Shown: piece after piece, positions 26,832-36,519 of the stretch
Layout: each line of letters begins with the position of its first letter
Position numbering within the stretch: the stretch's first letter is position 1
Source of the DNA: Alcaligenes faecalis
Lineage (GTDB): Bacteria; Pseudomonadota; Gammaproteobacteria; Burkholderiales; Burkholderiaceae_B
NCBI RefSeq assembly: GCF_002443155.1
Contig: NZ_CP023667.1
Coordinates: forward strand, 2,542,001-2,606,000
DNA length: 64,000 nucleotides
Reading direction: 5' to 3'
Translations under genes and position numbers: made by a program
The notes under the pieces: generated by a model
Database searches by the model: none
What the model saw: only the letters and a program-made list of their open reading frames with translations
Told to the model about the DNA's origin: nothing

Positions 26832-29144
26832 TCAGAAGCCGTGCAACGTGACTTTGAACAGCCACTCACCCTTCGATCCGCGCATTTCCTGAACACCACG
26901 AGCGCGTAGCCCCTCGTAGAATGCCTGGCGCGTAACGGAGCGATCCCCCGAGTAGGCCTTGAAATTGGCGAAAACTTCGGCCCTCGACGTACCACCCGCG
27001 TTCCGGGCGATACGGTCAGTCATCCACGAAAGCATGACGTCCTGGTCGGAGCGGTAGGCCTCGCTCTCTGCCTTAACCGACTCCGGCGCCGCCAGCCCCT
27101 GCCGCTGCCACTCAAGGCAGCCACGAACCATCCACGCTAGGATGCCCGGCGCTTCGCGCTTGAGACGGCTTTCCAGCGTATGGTCTGCCAACCCTTCATC
27201 GTCGAACCTTCGCAGCAGCGAAAGGACCGCTAGGCGACGCCACATGCCGGGGCTGTTGTCGCGTACTTTCGGGCGGTGGTTCGAGCGGAAGAACAGTTTC
27301 GCTGTGGGGTTGAACTCGAAGGGCGGTGCGTGCAGTGGACGGGCGCTGATCCGCTCGGTCGAGACCAGGACCTTTACGCGCTGGTCCGACAGCGTTGCCG
27401 TCGTGTCCGACTCATTCACCGAGACCAACCGGGCGCCACGAGTGACGGCCAGATCAGGGCTTGTCGCGCTGGACACCTTCGGGGCGATCAGTGACACGTC
27501 GGCCTGCTGCGCGTACGATCCCATGACGTGGTTAATCACGTTCGCCAGAACGCTTTTGCCATTCGCGCCAGGGCCGAACACGCACAGCATCTTTTCCTCC
27601 TGCACCGATCCGGTGAGGATGTAGCCACACCAACGCTGAAGGTACTGCTCAAGGTGCGACTGCGGAGTGCCACTCACGGTGAAGATATCCCGCACGAATC
27701 GCTCCCACTCGTGGGCCTTCGCGCCGGGATGGTAGGCCACACCCGCGCGCCGTGTCTGCCCTGCGCCCGGACTCCCTGCTTCGAGGGCGCCGGTCCGCAG
27801 ATTCACCTGCCCGTTTAGCACGGCCAGAACCCAGGGATCGGCTTCCATGCACGTCTCGTCGGCGGACAGGTCGTACAACAAGACCCGTGTTGAATCGATG
27901 ACATCCCGTGCCACCGAGCGTCTGAGCAAACGACGGGCGGCTTTGAGGTCGAAGTCAGTCCTGGCCCCTGCTACTTGGGCGATCCACTGCTGTGTGAACT
28001 CGGCCAGCAAGGCTTCGACAGGTGCAAGACCAGGGTGCCAGTACGTGCCGCGCCACGTCAACCACGTCTTGGCCGGGACCTCGTAGCGCACGCGGCCTGC
28101 TAACCAGGCCACGAAGCGGCACGCTGCGCCCATGTCGGTACCAGCCTCGGCGCACACGTCCGGGTCATGGCCTGCCAACCAGTACAGCGTCGCAGGGGTG
28201 ACAGCGCCCCCCACTCGCAGTGAATGCCAGTCTCGCCCCCACGTCGAGGCATCGAACTTGCTGCCCTGTTCTGACCACGATCGTGCCAGTTCTTCGCCAC
28301 ATGCCCAGACGTGGGCTTTGATGGCCATCAATACCCGTAGCCAATCCTTGCGAGGCAGGTCAGGGTCGATGCGCGACAACGCACGCTTGACCTCTGCGAT
28401 GGCGTCTGGCGTCTCTGGCCTGCCCACGAAGTCAGCGAGGTCCACACCCCCATCCACCAGCCCTTGCCCCCCCACACTCGTGGCCGGAGATGTGGGGACG
28501 GCCTGCACTGTGCCCACGTCCAACGGAGGGGCATCGGCGTTCTTCAGCGGCAGCGGCTGCGCCGATTCAGTGGGCAGGAAGGCAATCTGTCCTGCCTGCT
28601 GCTGCGACGGGTCAAACTGTACTTGCCCTGACCATTCTGGATGGTCGGCCTGCCATCGACGCTCAATCCACGCCGCGACAGCCTTGCCTTCGTCCGGCGT
28701 GATGGCTCGAGACAGGTGCAGGCAGACCCGGAATCTGGGGGCTTCCGGTGCATGTGACGCCGTGGTCCAACCAAACATAGGCGCCAGACCGCGTAGGAAG
28801 GCCGCCAAGGGCTTAACGGCATCCTTGGCGCACTGATCCACGTCAAGCACGAGAACGGGCCAGGGCAGCGCGTTCTCTGCTTTCCTGGTGCCATTGAATG
28901 GGCAGGCGATCCAGGGCAACGCTCGCTTCTCTGCGGCGGTAGCCGGGTCGACAGCTCGGTCTTCGCGGGACAGCACCGCATCTGCGAAGGCGGCGAAGGT
29001 GAGTACGCCTCGCCGCTCGGGATGCACGTCCTTGACACCTCTGCCCACGCTGTATTCGAGGGTATAGTATGGGCTTGCGCTCGAATGAATGTAGTCCTCT
29101 GCGGCCACCATGTCCCTGGTGGCCGTTTTATTTTGGTTAGTCAT
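26832..29144 (-). CDS. P4-alpha-like DNA primase-helicase
   Basis: 770 residues from the ATG at 29142-29144, whose codon overlaps the end of the upstream gene by 8 bp (translational coupling). N-terminal part has an archaeo-eukaryotic-primase look: WPVLVLDVDQC with a DxD at 101-103 and RFRVCLHLSRAITP. A PriCT_2-type domain spans about 248-325. The C-terminal half is a D5/superfamily-3 helicase with Walker A GPGANGKS (524-531) and later FFRSNHRPKVRDNSPGMWRR. This fits the fused primase-helicase of P4-like satellites, which starts replication at an iteron origin. Confidence 0.9.
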   Translation of the reverse strand: MTNQNKTATRDMVAAEDYIHSSASPYYTLEYSVGRGVKDVHPERRGVLTFAAFADAVLSREDRAVDPATAAEKRALPWIACPFNGTRKAENALPWPVLVLDVDQCAKDAVKPLAAFLRGLAPMFGWTTASHAPEAPRFRVCLHLSRAITPDEGKAVAAWIERRWQADHPEWSGQVQFDPSQQQAGQIAFLPTESAQPLPLKNADAPPLDVGTVQAVPTSPATSVGGQGLVDGGVDLADFVGRPETPDAIAEVKRALSRIDPDLPRKDWLRVLMAIKAHVWACGEELARSWSEQGSKFDASTWGRDWHSLRVGGAVTPATLYWLAGHDPDVCAEAGTDMGAACRFVAWLAGRVRYEVPAKTWLTWRGTYWHPGLAPVEALLAEFTQQWIAQVAGARTDFDLKAARRLLRRSVARDVIDSTRVLLYDLSADETCMEADPWVLAVLNGQVNLRTGALEAGSPGAGQTRRAGVAYHPGAKAHEWERFVRDIFTVSGTPQSHLEQYLQRWCGYILTGSVQEEKMLCVFGPGANGKSVLANVINHVMGSYAQQADVSLIAPKVSSATSPDLAVTRGARLVSVNESDTTATLSDQRVKVLVSTERISARPLHAPPFEFNPTAKLFFRSNHRPKVRDNSPGMWRRLAVLSLLRRFDDEGLADHTLESRLKREAPGILAWMVRGCLEWQRQGLAAPESVKAESEAYRSDQDVMLSWMTDRIARNAGGTSRAEVFANFKAYSGDRSVTRQAFYEGLRARGVQEMRGSKGEWLFKVTLHGF

Positions 29145-29709
29145 GGGCGGCCACTCCTTCCTGCACGGCTTCCACGAGCGGGAGTAAGGGATTGAGCGGC
29201 TGCACCTCATTGTTCAAAACGGCTAATGCATTGTCACCCTGCACGATAGCACCGGCCACGACGTAGATTCCATCCTCATACTCCTGTGCTATGCGATCCA
29301 CGATCTTCACAGCCGCTTCGAGAACGAATGGCGCACCAGACACGCCGAAACACTGAAGGCCATTCGCGATACGCAGTGCGCTACCGTCGTCGTCGCTGAA
29401 GAAACGAAGATGCTCGGCCATACCGTCACCCACGAGATCAATGGCACGCTGGTACACGCCCAATACGTCGCACCCTTCCACCTCACCAGAGCAGAAGTCA
29501 TCAGTACGGCAGATCGGGTCCTGATCTGGGTCTACATGGCAGATGGCATACCAGTTGCGGCAGAGCTGGCGTGCGATGCGCACGTCAGCGACGGTGTAGC
29601 CAAGCCGACGCAGTACGACGGCGCGATAGGCGGCTGCCACCGCCCCCCCAAGGGGGGAGGTAAAGCCAACGCGCTCTAGACGGGCGTTGCGAAGGTAGGC
29701 GCGTGTCAT
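29137..29709 (-). CDS. Hypothetical protein of the integrated element
   Basis: 190 residues; no family recognised. It contains a Cys-containing stretch (residues 50-80: CRNWYAICHVD, CRTDDFCSGEVEGCD) that might bind metal, and two Ala/Val-rich helices. Overlaps the HTH gene upstream by 4 bp (ATGA) and the primase downstream by 8 bp, so all three form one tightly coupled operon and it is likely part of the replication module. Confidence 0.65.
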   Translation of the reverse strand: MTRAYLRNARLERVGFTSPLGGAVAAAYRAVVLRRLGYTVADVRIARQLCRNWYAICHVDPDQDPICRTDDFCSGEVEGCDVLGVYQRAIDLVGDGMAEHLRFFSDDDGSALRIANGLQCFGVSGAPFVLEAAVKIVDRIAQEYEDGIYVVAGAIVQGDNALAVLNNEVQPLNPLLPLVEAVQEGVAAHD

Positions 29710-29948
29710 GCCAGCACCTCCGTCGTGTCACCAGACAACAGAGACTTCACATGGCACAGTTGCACATAACTTGATCGATTAATCTTTGTTTTCTTGAGCT
29801 TGCCTGCTGCTATCAATCGGTGAATGGTAGCCTCGCTGCGGTTAAGCAACTTGGCCACTTCGGATATCGTCAATGGGGTTTGATCACCAAGAATGGCAAC
29901 TTTACTAGCAAGAGTGGCGGTAAGTATTTGTGGATTCATAATGCGCAA
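29706..29948 (-). CDS. AlpA/excisionase-type HTH DNA-binding protein
   Basis: 80 residues (possibly 77 from the second ATG). MerR/excisionase-like helix-turn-helix: PLTISEVAKLLNRSEATIHRLIAAGKL at about 24-50, with a following basic wing KKTKINRSSYV. In P4-like elements such proteins activate integrase or act as excision factors and start the early operon. Here it is the first gene of the HTH-unknown-primase operon. Confidence 0.8.
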   Translation of the reverse strand: MRIMNPQILTATLASKVAILGDQTPLTISEVAKLLNRSEATIHRLIAAGKLKKTKINRSSYVQLCHVKSLLSGDTTEVLA

Positions 29949-30245
29949 GTCCTCGGTAGGATCGCACTGCCCTTTTGATGTTGTATGGGCAACACGAGAC
30001 TACCCCCAGATTCACCGGCTTGACGGCGATTGCTTGCGCCTAGTCTGTTTTCTTCACTATGGACGGGGGGAGAAAAATCCACAATTTTCTACAGGAGGCA
30101 CCCACAGCGTGGGCAGTGGGGTTACGCTCCCCTTGCGGTTCTCAGTGCATAGCATTGCACTATGCTTTTTTAGGCTATCCTAAGCCGCATAGAGTGTCAA
30201 CCAACTGTTCCGCCACCTCATAACGCTTCCCGGCCGATCGCCAAA
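29949..30245. promoter_or_regulatory. Intergenic region between the integrase and the early operon
   Basis: About 297 bp. It should hold the promoter of the HTH-primase operon on the minus strand. An inverted pair CCCACAGCGTGGG is at 30101-30113. No gene or strong box pair was recognised. Confidence 0.4.
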
Positions 30246-31478
30246 TCATGCGAGCCCCATCCACGGTGCTGCATAATCGCCCCACTGCTGCATCAACTCC
30301 CGACGCCGTTCAAGCATGTCACTGCGTTGATATGCAGCCTCAACAGCATCGCCCACCGAGTGCGCCAGGGCAGCCTCGGCCAGTTCCCTGTCCTGTCCTG
30401 TGTCGGCACACCAATCGCGGAAAGATGACCGAAAACCATGCGCCGTCACGCCAGGTGTTAGTTTCGTGAACGCCATGTCCGAAAGCACGCCCCCCTTACG
30501 CGGCGACGGAAACACCAAAGCTTCAGGGTCGAAATCCACAGGCCGCACTACATCAAGAATGTCACAGACCTGACGGCTCAATGGCACACGATGCGTCCTG
30601 CCGGCCTTCATACGATCGGCAGGCACAGTCCATAACTGCTGTTCAATCTCGCACCAACGCATACCCCGCACTTCCCCCGACCTTGCCGCCGTCAGAATAG
30701 CAAAAGCCAAGGCCTGGGCAGTGATGCCCTTATGCTCAGACAGGGCCAGCATAAAGGCGGGCAAATCCTGCCACGGCATTGCGGCGTGGTGTCCGCGACG
30801 GCCCCCAATACCAGGCCGCCTGGGCAACGCAGGCAGCGCGGCTTTCAGCTTCGGGGTCTGGCGCGCGGGATTCTGTAACGTGTCGGGGCGCCAGCCATGC
30901 GCCACAGCGTAATCTAGGACAGCAGCGATACGTCCTCTAAGACGAATCGCTGTTTCCTGCTTGATTTGCCAAATAGGCTCAAGAACTGCCACCACGTCTG
31001 CATGTCCAATAACACTACACAGCCTATTGCCGACAAAGGGATATGCATATTGCGTGAGTGTCGCCCGCCACTGCTTAGCGTGTTTTAAATTACGCCACCT
31101 GCTTTCATTAGCACGTATGCAAGCCTCGGTTGCCTGCTTGAACGTGCGTTCATGAGCCTGCGCTTCAAGAGCGTGTTTGCGAGCTCGTATTGCTTCATCA
31201 CGGCGAGCCTTGGGATCAACCCCTTGACGAGCATCATTGCGCAGTTCCATAGCCTTTTCGCGAGCCTGGGCCAGGGTCACAGCAGGATAGCCGCCCAGCC
31301 CGCGCTCCACGCGCTTACCTGCAATCACCGTGCGCAATGTCCAGGAAGCAGTGCCTGTCGTGGACACTCGCAAATACAACCCCGTTGCACCGCCCACGGC
31401 GAATGCACCAGGCACACCGCGCTTAGCGAGAGACTGCACTTCAAGGGCTGTGAGTTTTTCCACCATTTTTTCCACCAC
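30246..31478 (-). CDS. int: Tyrosine recombinase / P4-type integrase
   Basis: 410 residues. N-terminal DUF4102-like arm-binding domain (GATGLYLRVSTTGTASWTLR, then RGLGGYPAVTLAQAREKA), a core-binding region, and a catalytic domain with LTAARSGEVRGMRW (first Arg), TAHGFRSSFRDW (HxxR), LAHSVGDAVEAAYQRSD (His and nucleophile Tyr). All catalytic residues are present. Its start is 113 bp from the tRNA-Ser(CGA) 3' end, so it sits right at the attachment site. It should integrate and, with an excisionase, remove the 7.3-kb element. Confidence 0.93.
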   Translation of the reverse strand: MVEKMVEKLTALEVQSLAKRGVPGAFAVGGATGLYLRVSTTGTASWTLRTVIAGKRVERGLGGYPAVTLAQAREKAMELRNDARQGVDPKARRDEAIRARKHALEAQAHERTFKQATEACIRANESRWRNLKHAKQWRATLTQYAYPFVGNRLCSVIGHADVVAVLEPIWQIKQETAIRLRGRIAAVLDYAVAHGWRPDTLQNPARQTPKLKAALPALPRRPGIGGRRGHHAAMPWQDLPAFMLALSEHKGITAQALAFAILTAARSGEVRGMRWCEIEQQLWTVPADRMKAGRTHRVPLSRQVCDILDVVRPVDFDPEALVFPSPRKGGVLSDMAFTKLTPGVTAHGFRSSFRDWCADTGQDRELAEAALAHSVGDAVEAAYQRSDMLERRRELMQQWGDYAAPWMGLA

Positions 31479-31588
31479 TCTAAATGCGCTTTAGTGCGTT
31501 AAATTGGTGGAAATTGTGCCGCTCCTGACTCGTAATGTCCAGGATACATAGGGGCGCGTGAAGTGAGTTTGGCGGAAAAGAAAGGAGG

Positions 31589-31604
31589 GGTGGCGGACAG
31601 GGTG
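31589..31604. repeat. Attachment site of the integrated element, right copy
   Basis: GGTGGCGGACAGGGTG, overlapping the last 14 nt of the intact tRNA-Ser(CGA), identical to 24286-24301. Confidence 0.92.
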
Positions 31605-31680
31605 GGATTCGAACCCACGGTACGCTTGCACGTACGCCTGATTTCGAGTCAGGTACATTCGACCACTCTGCCACCTGTCC
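31591..31680 (-). tRNA. tRNA-Ser (anticodon CGA)
   Basis: 90-nt class II tRNA with encoded CCA. Acceptor stem GGACAGG/CCTGTCC; anticodon arm CCTGA-CTCGAAA-TCAGG gives CGA; long variable arm. Target of the integrated element; integration kept the tRNA intact but removed its native downstream terminator. Confidence 0.97.
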
Positions 31681-31981
31681 GCGATTGCTTATATGGTTAC
31701 AAGCAAGCCCATAAATATAGATGAAAGAACACACTTTGACAAGCACTAAAGACGTATAGCACTGGCGTCAAAGAACACTGTTTCTGGATAGCCCCCCTTA
31801 AGCCAAGCCAAAGAATGCTTTTCAATCAAGGGTTTACCCTTCTTTTTGACCTATTTCTCTTGTTCCCCCTGAGCCGCAGGCCTATATTGGAAGCACACAT
31901 TGATGCATCGCAGCCCTGCCCTTTTTAAGGCAGTCCTTGTAATTCCGGCGCAACTTGCCGGACTTGATAAAAGGAATTGTC
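31681..31981. promoter_or_regulatory. Intergenic region with tRNA-Ser and EF-hand gene promoters
   Basis: About 300 bp, divergent. On the plus strand TTGTTC (31861-31866) and TATATT (31884-31889) with a 17-bp spacer are a good sigma-70 promoter for the EF-hand gene, and AAAGGAAT precedes its start. The tRNA promoter on the minus strand was not pinned down. Confidence 0.5.
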
Positions 31982-32392
31982 ATGCAAACCTTCCAATGGA
32001 TTATCGACGCCAACGGCGACGGCATATACAGCCTGAATGAGATTCTCCAGACTTTGCGCTGGGCTTTCCGGATACCAGGCAGTCTGGTGGTTGAAACCTT
32101 GGGCTCTATCCCGGTCCTGTCTGATGTATTGCGTATTCAGGCCTCGGAGGCGACGGGCTACGCTTCCCTGCGAGGCGGGCTGGTCAATATCCTGTCGCTG
32201 TTCTTCTGGGCCGCTCTCTGTCTCTGGTTTCTGGAAGTCAACTCCAAGCCTCGCGCAGAGCCGCCACAACGCAAGCCGCGCCATGCCCCTCACCTGAACA
32301 AACAGCTGGATTCTGTGCACGGTCGACAGCTACATGCGAACTACAACCGTCGCCCAATCCGCCATCGTCAGGTTGAACGCCATACCTTCTAA
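31982..32392 (+). CDS. Small membrane protein with an EF-hand loop
   Basis: 136 residues from the ATG at 31982, chosen for the AAAGGAAT ribosome-binding site. Residues 9-20 read DANGDGIYSLNE, a textbook 12-position calcium-binding loop (Asp1, Asn3, Asp5, Gly6, Ser9, Glu12). One transmembrane helix follows (about 65-86, NILSLFFWAALCLWFLEV), and the tail is basic and His/Arg-rich. There is no signal peptide, so topology is uncertain. Only one EF-hand is present, so real calcium binding would probably need dimerisation. No known family recognised. Confidence 0.75.
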   Translation: MQTFQWIIDANGDGIYSLNEILQTLRWAFRIPGSLVVETLGSIPVLSDVLRIQASEATGYASLRGGLVNILSLFFWAALCLWFLEVNSKPRAEPPQRKPRHAPHLNKQLDSVHGRQLHANYNRRPIRHRQVERHTF

Positions 32393-32398
32393 ACACGC

Positions 32399-32438
32399 TC
32401 ATGTGCCTCCCCTGTCCTGCCGGGCAGGGAGACACATG
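32399..32438 (+). other. Strong hairpin downstream of the EF-hand gene
   Basis: Arms CATGTG-CTCCC-TG and CA-GGGAG-CACATG pair around a 10-nt loop, with a few mismatches. There is no T-run, so it is at best a poor intrinsic terminator. Confidence 0.4.
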
Positions 32439-32576
32439 TGTTAAGAAAGGTAAACCTCTGGCATAGCTCATACGAGCCATGTTGCGTTTGGAAGTGCTTT
32501 GGCAGGATTGCCTAACGTTTGAGGCTCGAGTTTCGAGCAACAATCGCTGCAGCTAGAGTCACGAGAGGTGCAGCAT

Positions 32577-32885
32577 ATGAAAAAGCTACTATTAGCCGGC
32601 TTGATGGTTTTGGGCACCAGCACTGCCTTTGCAGGTGGTGTGAATGTGGACATCAATGTCGGTATTCCCGGTATCGGTTACGGACCGATCTACTACCCGC
32701 CCGCTCATGTTGTGGAACGCCCGGTTTATGTCGCTCCACCCCCGGTGGTTTACCACCCTCCACGCTATGTCTATCGTCCCGGCTACGTGGAATATGGTCG
32801 CTCCAACAAGGAATGGCGCAAGGAACAGCGACGCGCGCACAAGCGCTGGCGCAAGCAGCAGGAGCGCTACTGGGATGATGACTAA
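32577..32885 (+). CDS. Small secreted Tyr/Pro-rich protein with basic C-terminus
   Basis: 102 residues from MKKLLLAGLMVLGTSTAFA, a clear signal peptide cleaved before GGVNVDI. The mature part is rich in Tyr, Pro and Val (IYYPPAHVVERPVYVAPPPV) and ends in a charged, Trp-containing helix (SNKEWRKEQRRAHKRWRKQQ). It resembles small envelope proteins of the YXWGXW/RcnB-like kind seen in Burkholderiales, but no function can be given. Followed by a terminator. Confidence 0.78.
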   Translation: MKKLLLAGLMVLGTSTAFAGGVNVDINVGIPGIGYGPIYYPPAHVVERPVYVAPPPVVYHPPRYVYRPGYVEYGRSNKEWRKEQRRAHKRWRKQQERYWDDD

Positions 32886-32914
32886 TCCCTCATTACGGAA
32901 CCAGGAATAAAACA

Positions 32915-32947
32915 GGGCTGAAGACCATAAAGGTCATCAGCCCTTTT
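32915..32947 (+). terminator. Terminator of the small secreted protein gene
   Basis: 12-bp stem with one A-A mismatch (32915-32926 with 32932-32943), 5-nt loop, followed by TTTT. It may also act for serS, which converges 19 bp away. Confidence 0.8.
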
Positions 32948-32965
32948 GCTATTCAAGCCGAGGCG

Positions 32966-34312
<1,347 letters not shown>

Positions 34313-34454
34313 TTAATAGCCATATAGGTGATGGTTCAATCCCGATTGATCTGGTGATTTTAACCACAAGCCACCACAAGCGCAGCACAGCGCAAGCCGT
34401 AGCGAGATATCGGGAAATACGGAGGTGACAGGCCAAGCAGGCGCCTGTCCTGTC

Positions 34455-35768
34455 TTAGGTATCTTTCTTACCGGCCTGCTCGTCCAGCTGACGCAGGCGC
34501 TCCATTTTTTCAGCGATCTTGATTTCCAGACCACGGGGCACGGGCTGATACCAATGCGGATCGGGAATACCGTCCGGCAAGTAAGTCTCTCCCGCCGCGT
34601 AGGCATTGGGCTCGTCATGCGCATAGCGATACGCATGACCGTGGCCCAGCTCTTTCATCAGCTTGGTGGGCGCGTTGCGCAAATGCACGGGCACTTCGCG
34701 GCTTTTATCCTGCTTCACAAAGGCGCGGGCCTGGTTGTATGCCATATAACCGGCATTGCTCTTGGCTGCGATAGCCAGATAAATCACGGCCTGTCCCAGC
34801 GCCAGTTCGCCTTCAGGACTGCCCAGGCGCTCGAAGGTCAAGGCTGCATCGTTGGCAATTTGCATGGCGCGCGGATCGGCCAAACCGATATCCTCCCAAG
34901 CCATGCGTATGATGCGGCGCGACAAATAGCGGGCATCAGCCCCGCCGTCCAGCATCCGGGTCAGCCAATACAAGGCGGCATCCGGGTTGGAACCGCGCAC
35001 CGATTTATGCAAAGCAGAAATCTGGTCGTAGAAATTGTCGCCCCCCTTGTCAAAACGCCGTGAATTCAAGGTGAGAGCGTTTTGCAGGAAATCTGTCGTG
35101 ACCAGCTCGGTGCCGGAGGTCTTGGCGGCCGTATTGGTCTGCTCCAGCAGGTTCAAGAAGCGGCGAGCATCACCGTCCGCATAGCCGATCAGGGTGTCAA
35201 CGGCTTGATCCTCAAACTCCAGACCATCCAGCGCGTTCTGCTCCTGTACACGGCGCAGCAACAGCTTCAGCTCCTCATCCGTCAGGGACTTGAGCACGTA
35301 GACCTGAGCGCGCGACAACAAGGCCGAGTTAACCTCGAACGACGGGTTTTCTGTGGTGGCACCAATAAAGGTCACCAGGCCACTTTCGGCATAAGGGAGC
35401 AGCGCGTCTTGCTGGGACTTGTTGAAGCGATGTATCTCATCCACGAACAGGATGGTGTGCTTGCCCATAGCCAGATTCTGCTGGGCCTGCTCCATGGCAG
35501 CACGAATATCTTTCACGCCCGAAAAAACGGCAGACAAGGCGATGAACTCGCACTCGAATGCACTGGCCGTCAAACGCGCCAGCGTGGTTTTGCCCACGCC
35601 CGGCGGTCCCCAGAAAATCATGGAGTGCGGTTTGCCGGACTGAAAAGCCAAACGTAGTGGCTTGCCCTCGCCTAGCAGATGAGACTGCCCTACCACCTGA
35701 TCCAGAGTTTTGGGGCGCAGTGCTTCGGCTAAGGGTGCGGCGGGTTCCTGAGCGAACAAATCACGCAT
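34455..35768 (-). CDS. rarA: Replication-associated recombination protein A (AAA+ ATPase)
   Basis: 437 residues, RarA/MgsA/WRNIP1 family, acting at stalled replication forks. AAA+ motifs: Walker A GPPGVGKTTLARL, Walker B ILFVDEIHRFNKSQQD, sensor IGATTENPSFEVNSALLSR. The C-terminal tetramerisation domain has DEPNAYAAGETYLPD and GRGLEIKIAEKMERL-like sequence near the end. Lies 124 bp after lolA and 142 bp before serS, in the conserved order. Confidence 0.96.
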   Translation of the reverse strand: MRDLFAQEPAAPLAEALRPKTLDQVVGQSHLLGEGKPLRLAFQSGKPHSMIFWGPPGVGKTTLARLTASAFECEFIALSAVFSGVKDIRAAMEQAQQNLAMGKHTILFVDEIHRFNKSQQDALLPYAESGLVTFIGATTENPSFEVNSALLSRAQVYVLKSLTDEELKLLLRRVQEQNALDGLEFEDQAVDTLIGYADGDARRFLNLLEQTNTAAKTSGTELVTTDFLQNALTLNSRRFDKGGDNFYDQISALHKSVRGSNPDAALYWLTRMLDGGADARYLSRRIIRMAWEDIGLADPRAMQIANDAALTFERLGSPEGELALGQAVIYLAIAAKSNAGYMAYNQARAFVKQDKSREVPVHLRNAPTKLMKELGHGHAYRYAHDEPNAYAAGETYLPDGIPDPHWYQPVPRGLEIKIAEKMERLRQLDEQAGKKDT

Positions 35769-35892
35769 GGCGATCGCCCTTCCTAAAATGGCAAGACCTG
35801 GCCAAGCGGACCAGGTCTGTATTGAAAACTTGTTTTGTCAGAGCCAGCCAAGTGCTGATCCTGACGATAGCTGCACAAAAACAGAATGTGCC

Positions 35893-36519
35893 TCAAGGCA
35901 TGGAGACGACATCCACTCCGGCAGGAGCCTTGAACGTGAAGGTACCCAAGGTAATCCGAGGGTTCGGTTCCAAGCCGGTGAAGTCGATATACGTGGTTTG
36001 CCCGAACGAGTCCTGCAATTCCAGACGACGTGGCTCACGATCCTTGAAGCCGATATCCACGTAGGAAAAGCCGGCATCGCTTTGCAAAGGCGTGGCTCGG
36101 ATCCACTCCAATCCATCCCGTGCATCTTGTTCAACCAGACGGAAGGAGTCTTCCAGATTGCCAGTACCAAACAGGATCGCAGCAGGCGAAGCGCCGATGG
36201 ATTGGTCCACACCACGCTCGGTGACTTGGGCCAGATCCGGGTCGTATTGATAGAGCAACTTGCCGTCAGACACGATCAACTGCTCATAAGGACGCTGCAC
36301 ATGCCATTTGAACTGACCAGGGCGCTGAAACACGAATTGCCCGGATTGCGGCGCGCCTTTGGACTGGCCGTTGCTATCGACCGTACGCTGGGAAAACTCG
36401 CCCTTTGCAGCGCGCACATCTTGCACAAAAGAGCGCAATTGCTCGCTGGCCGAAGTGGCCATGGTCAAAGCAGGTGTAGCGGCCAGCAGCATGCTGGCCA
36501 GCAGTGTCTTAATCTTCAT
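35893..36519 (-). CDS. lolA: Outer-membrane lipoprotein carrier protein LolA
   Basis: 208 residues. Signal peptide [21 protein letters not shown]; mature periplasmic chaperone that shuttles lipoproteins from LolCDE to the outer membrane. Family features: [40 protein letters not shown] and a beta-rich C-terminal half. The start at 36517-36519 lies inside the end of ftsK (11-bp overlap), so translation is coupled. Confidence 0.95.
   Translation of the reverse strand: MKIKTLLASMLLAATPALTMATSASEQLRSFVQDVRAAKGEFSQRTVDSNGQSKGAPQSGQFVFQRPGQFKWHVQRPYEQLIVSDGKLLYQYDPDLAQVTERGVDQSIGASPAAILFGTGNLEDSFRLVEQDARDGLEWIRATPLQSDAGFSYVDIGFKDREPRRLELQDSFGQTTYIDFTGLEPNPRITLGTFTFKAPAGVDVVSMP

Larger units (their letters stand above)
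24286..31604. mobile_element. P4-like integrative element in tRNA-Ser(CGA), 7.3 kb
   Basis: Bounded by 16-bp direct repeats derived from the tRNA 3' end. Next to the intact tRNA is a P4-type tyrosine integrase, then an AlpA-like regulator, an unknown protein, a P4-alpha-like primase-helicase, an iteron-bearing A+T-rich candidate origin, an unknown basic protein and a cargo segment with an XRE regulator divergent from two exported proteins. No capsid, tail or packaging gene is seen. It therefore looks like a phage-satellite or plasmid-like integrated element rather than a full prophage. Base composition is uneven: GC-rich primase, very AT-rich origin. Confidence 0.88.

Noticed and set aside
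29642..29658. C-run followed by G-run resembling a cohesive-end or packaging site
   Set aside because: It is inside a coding frame, the loop would be only two bases, and no packaging gene is present.
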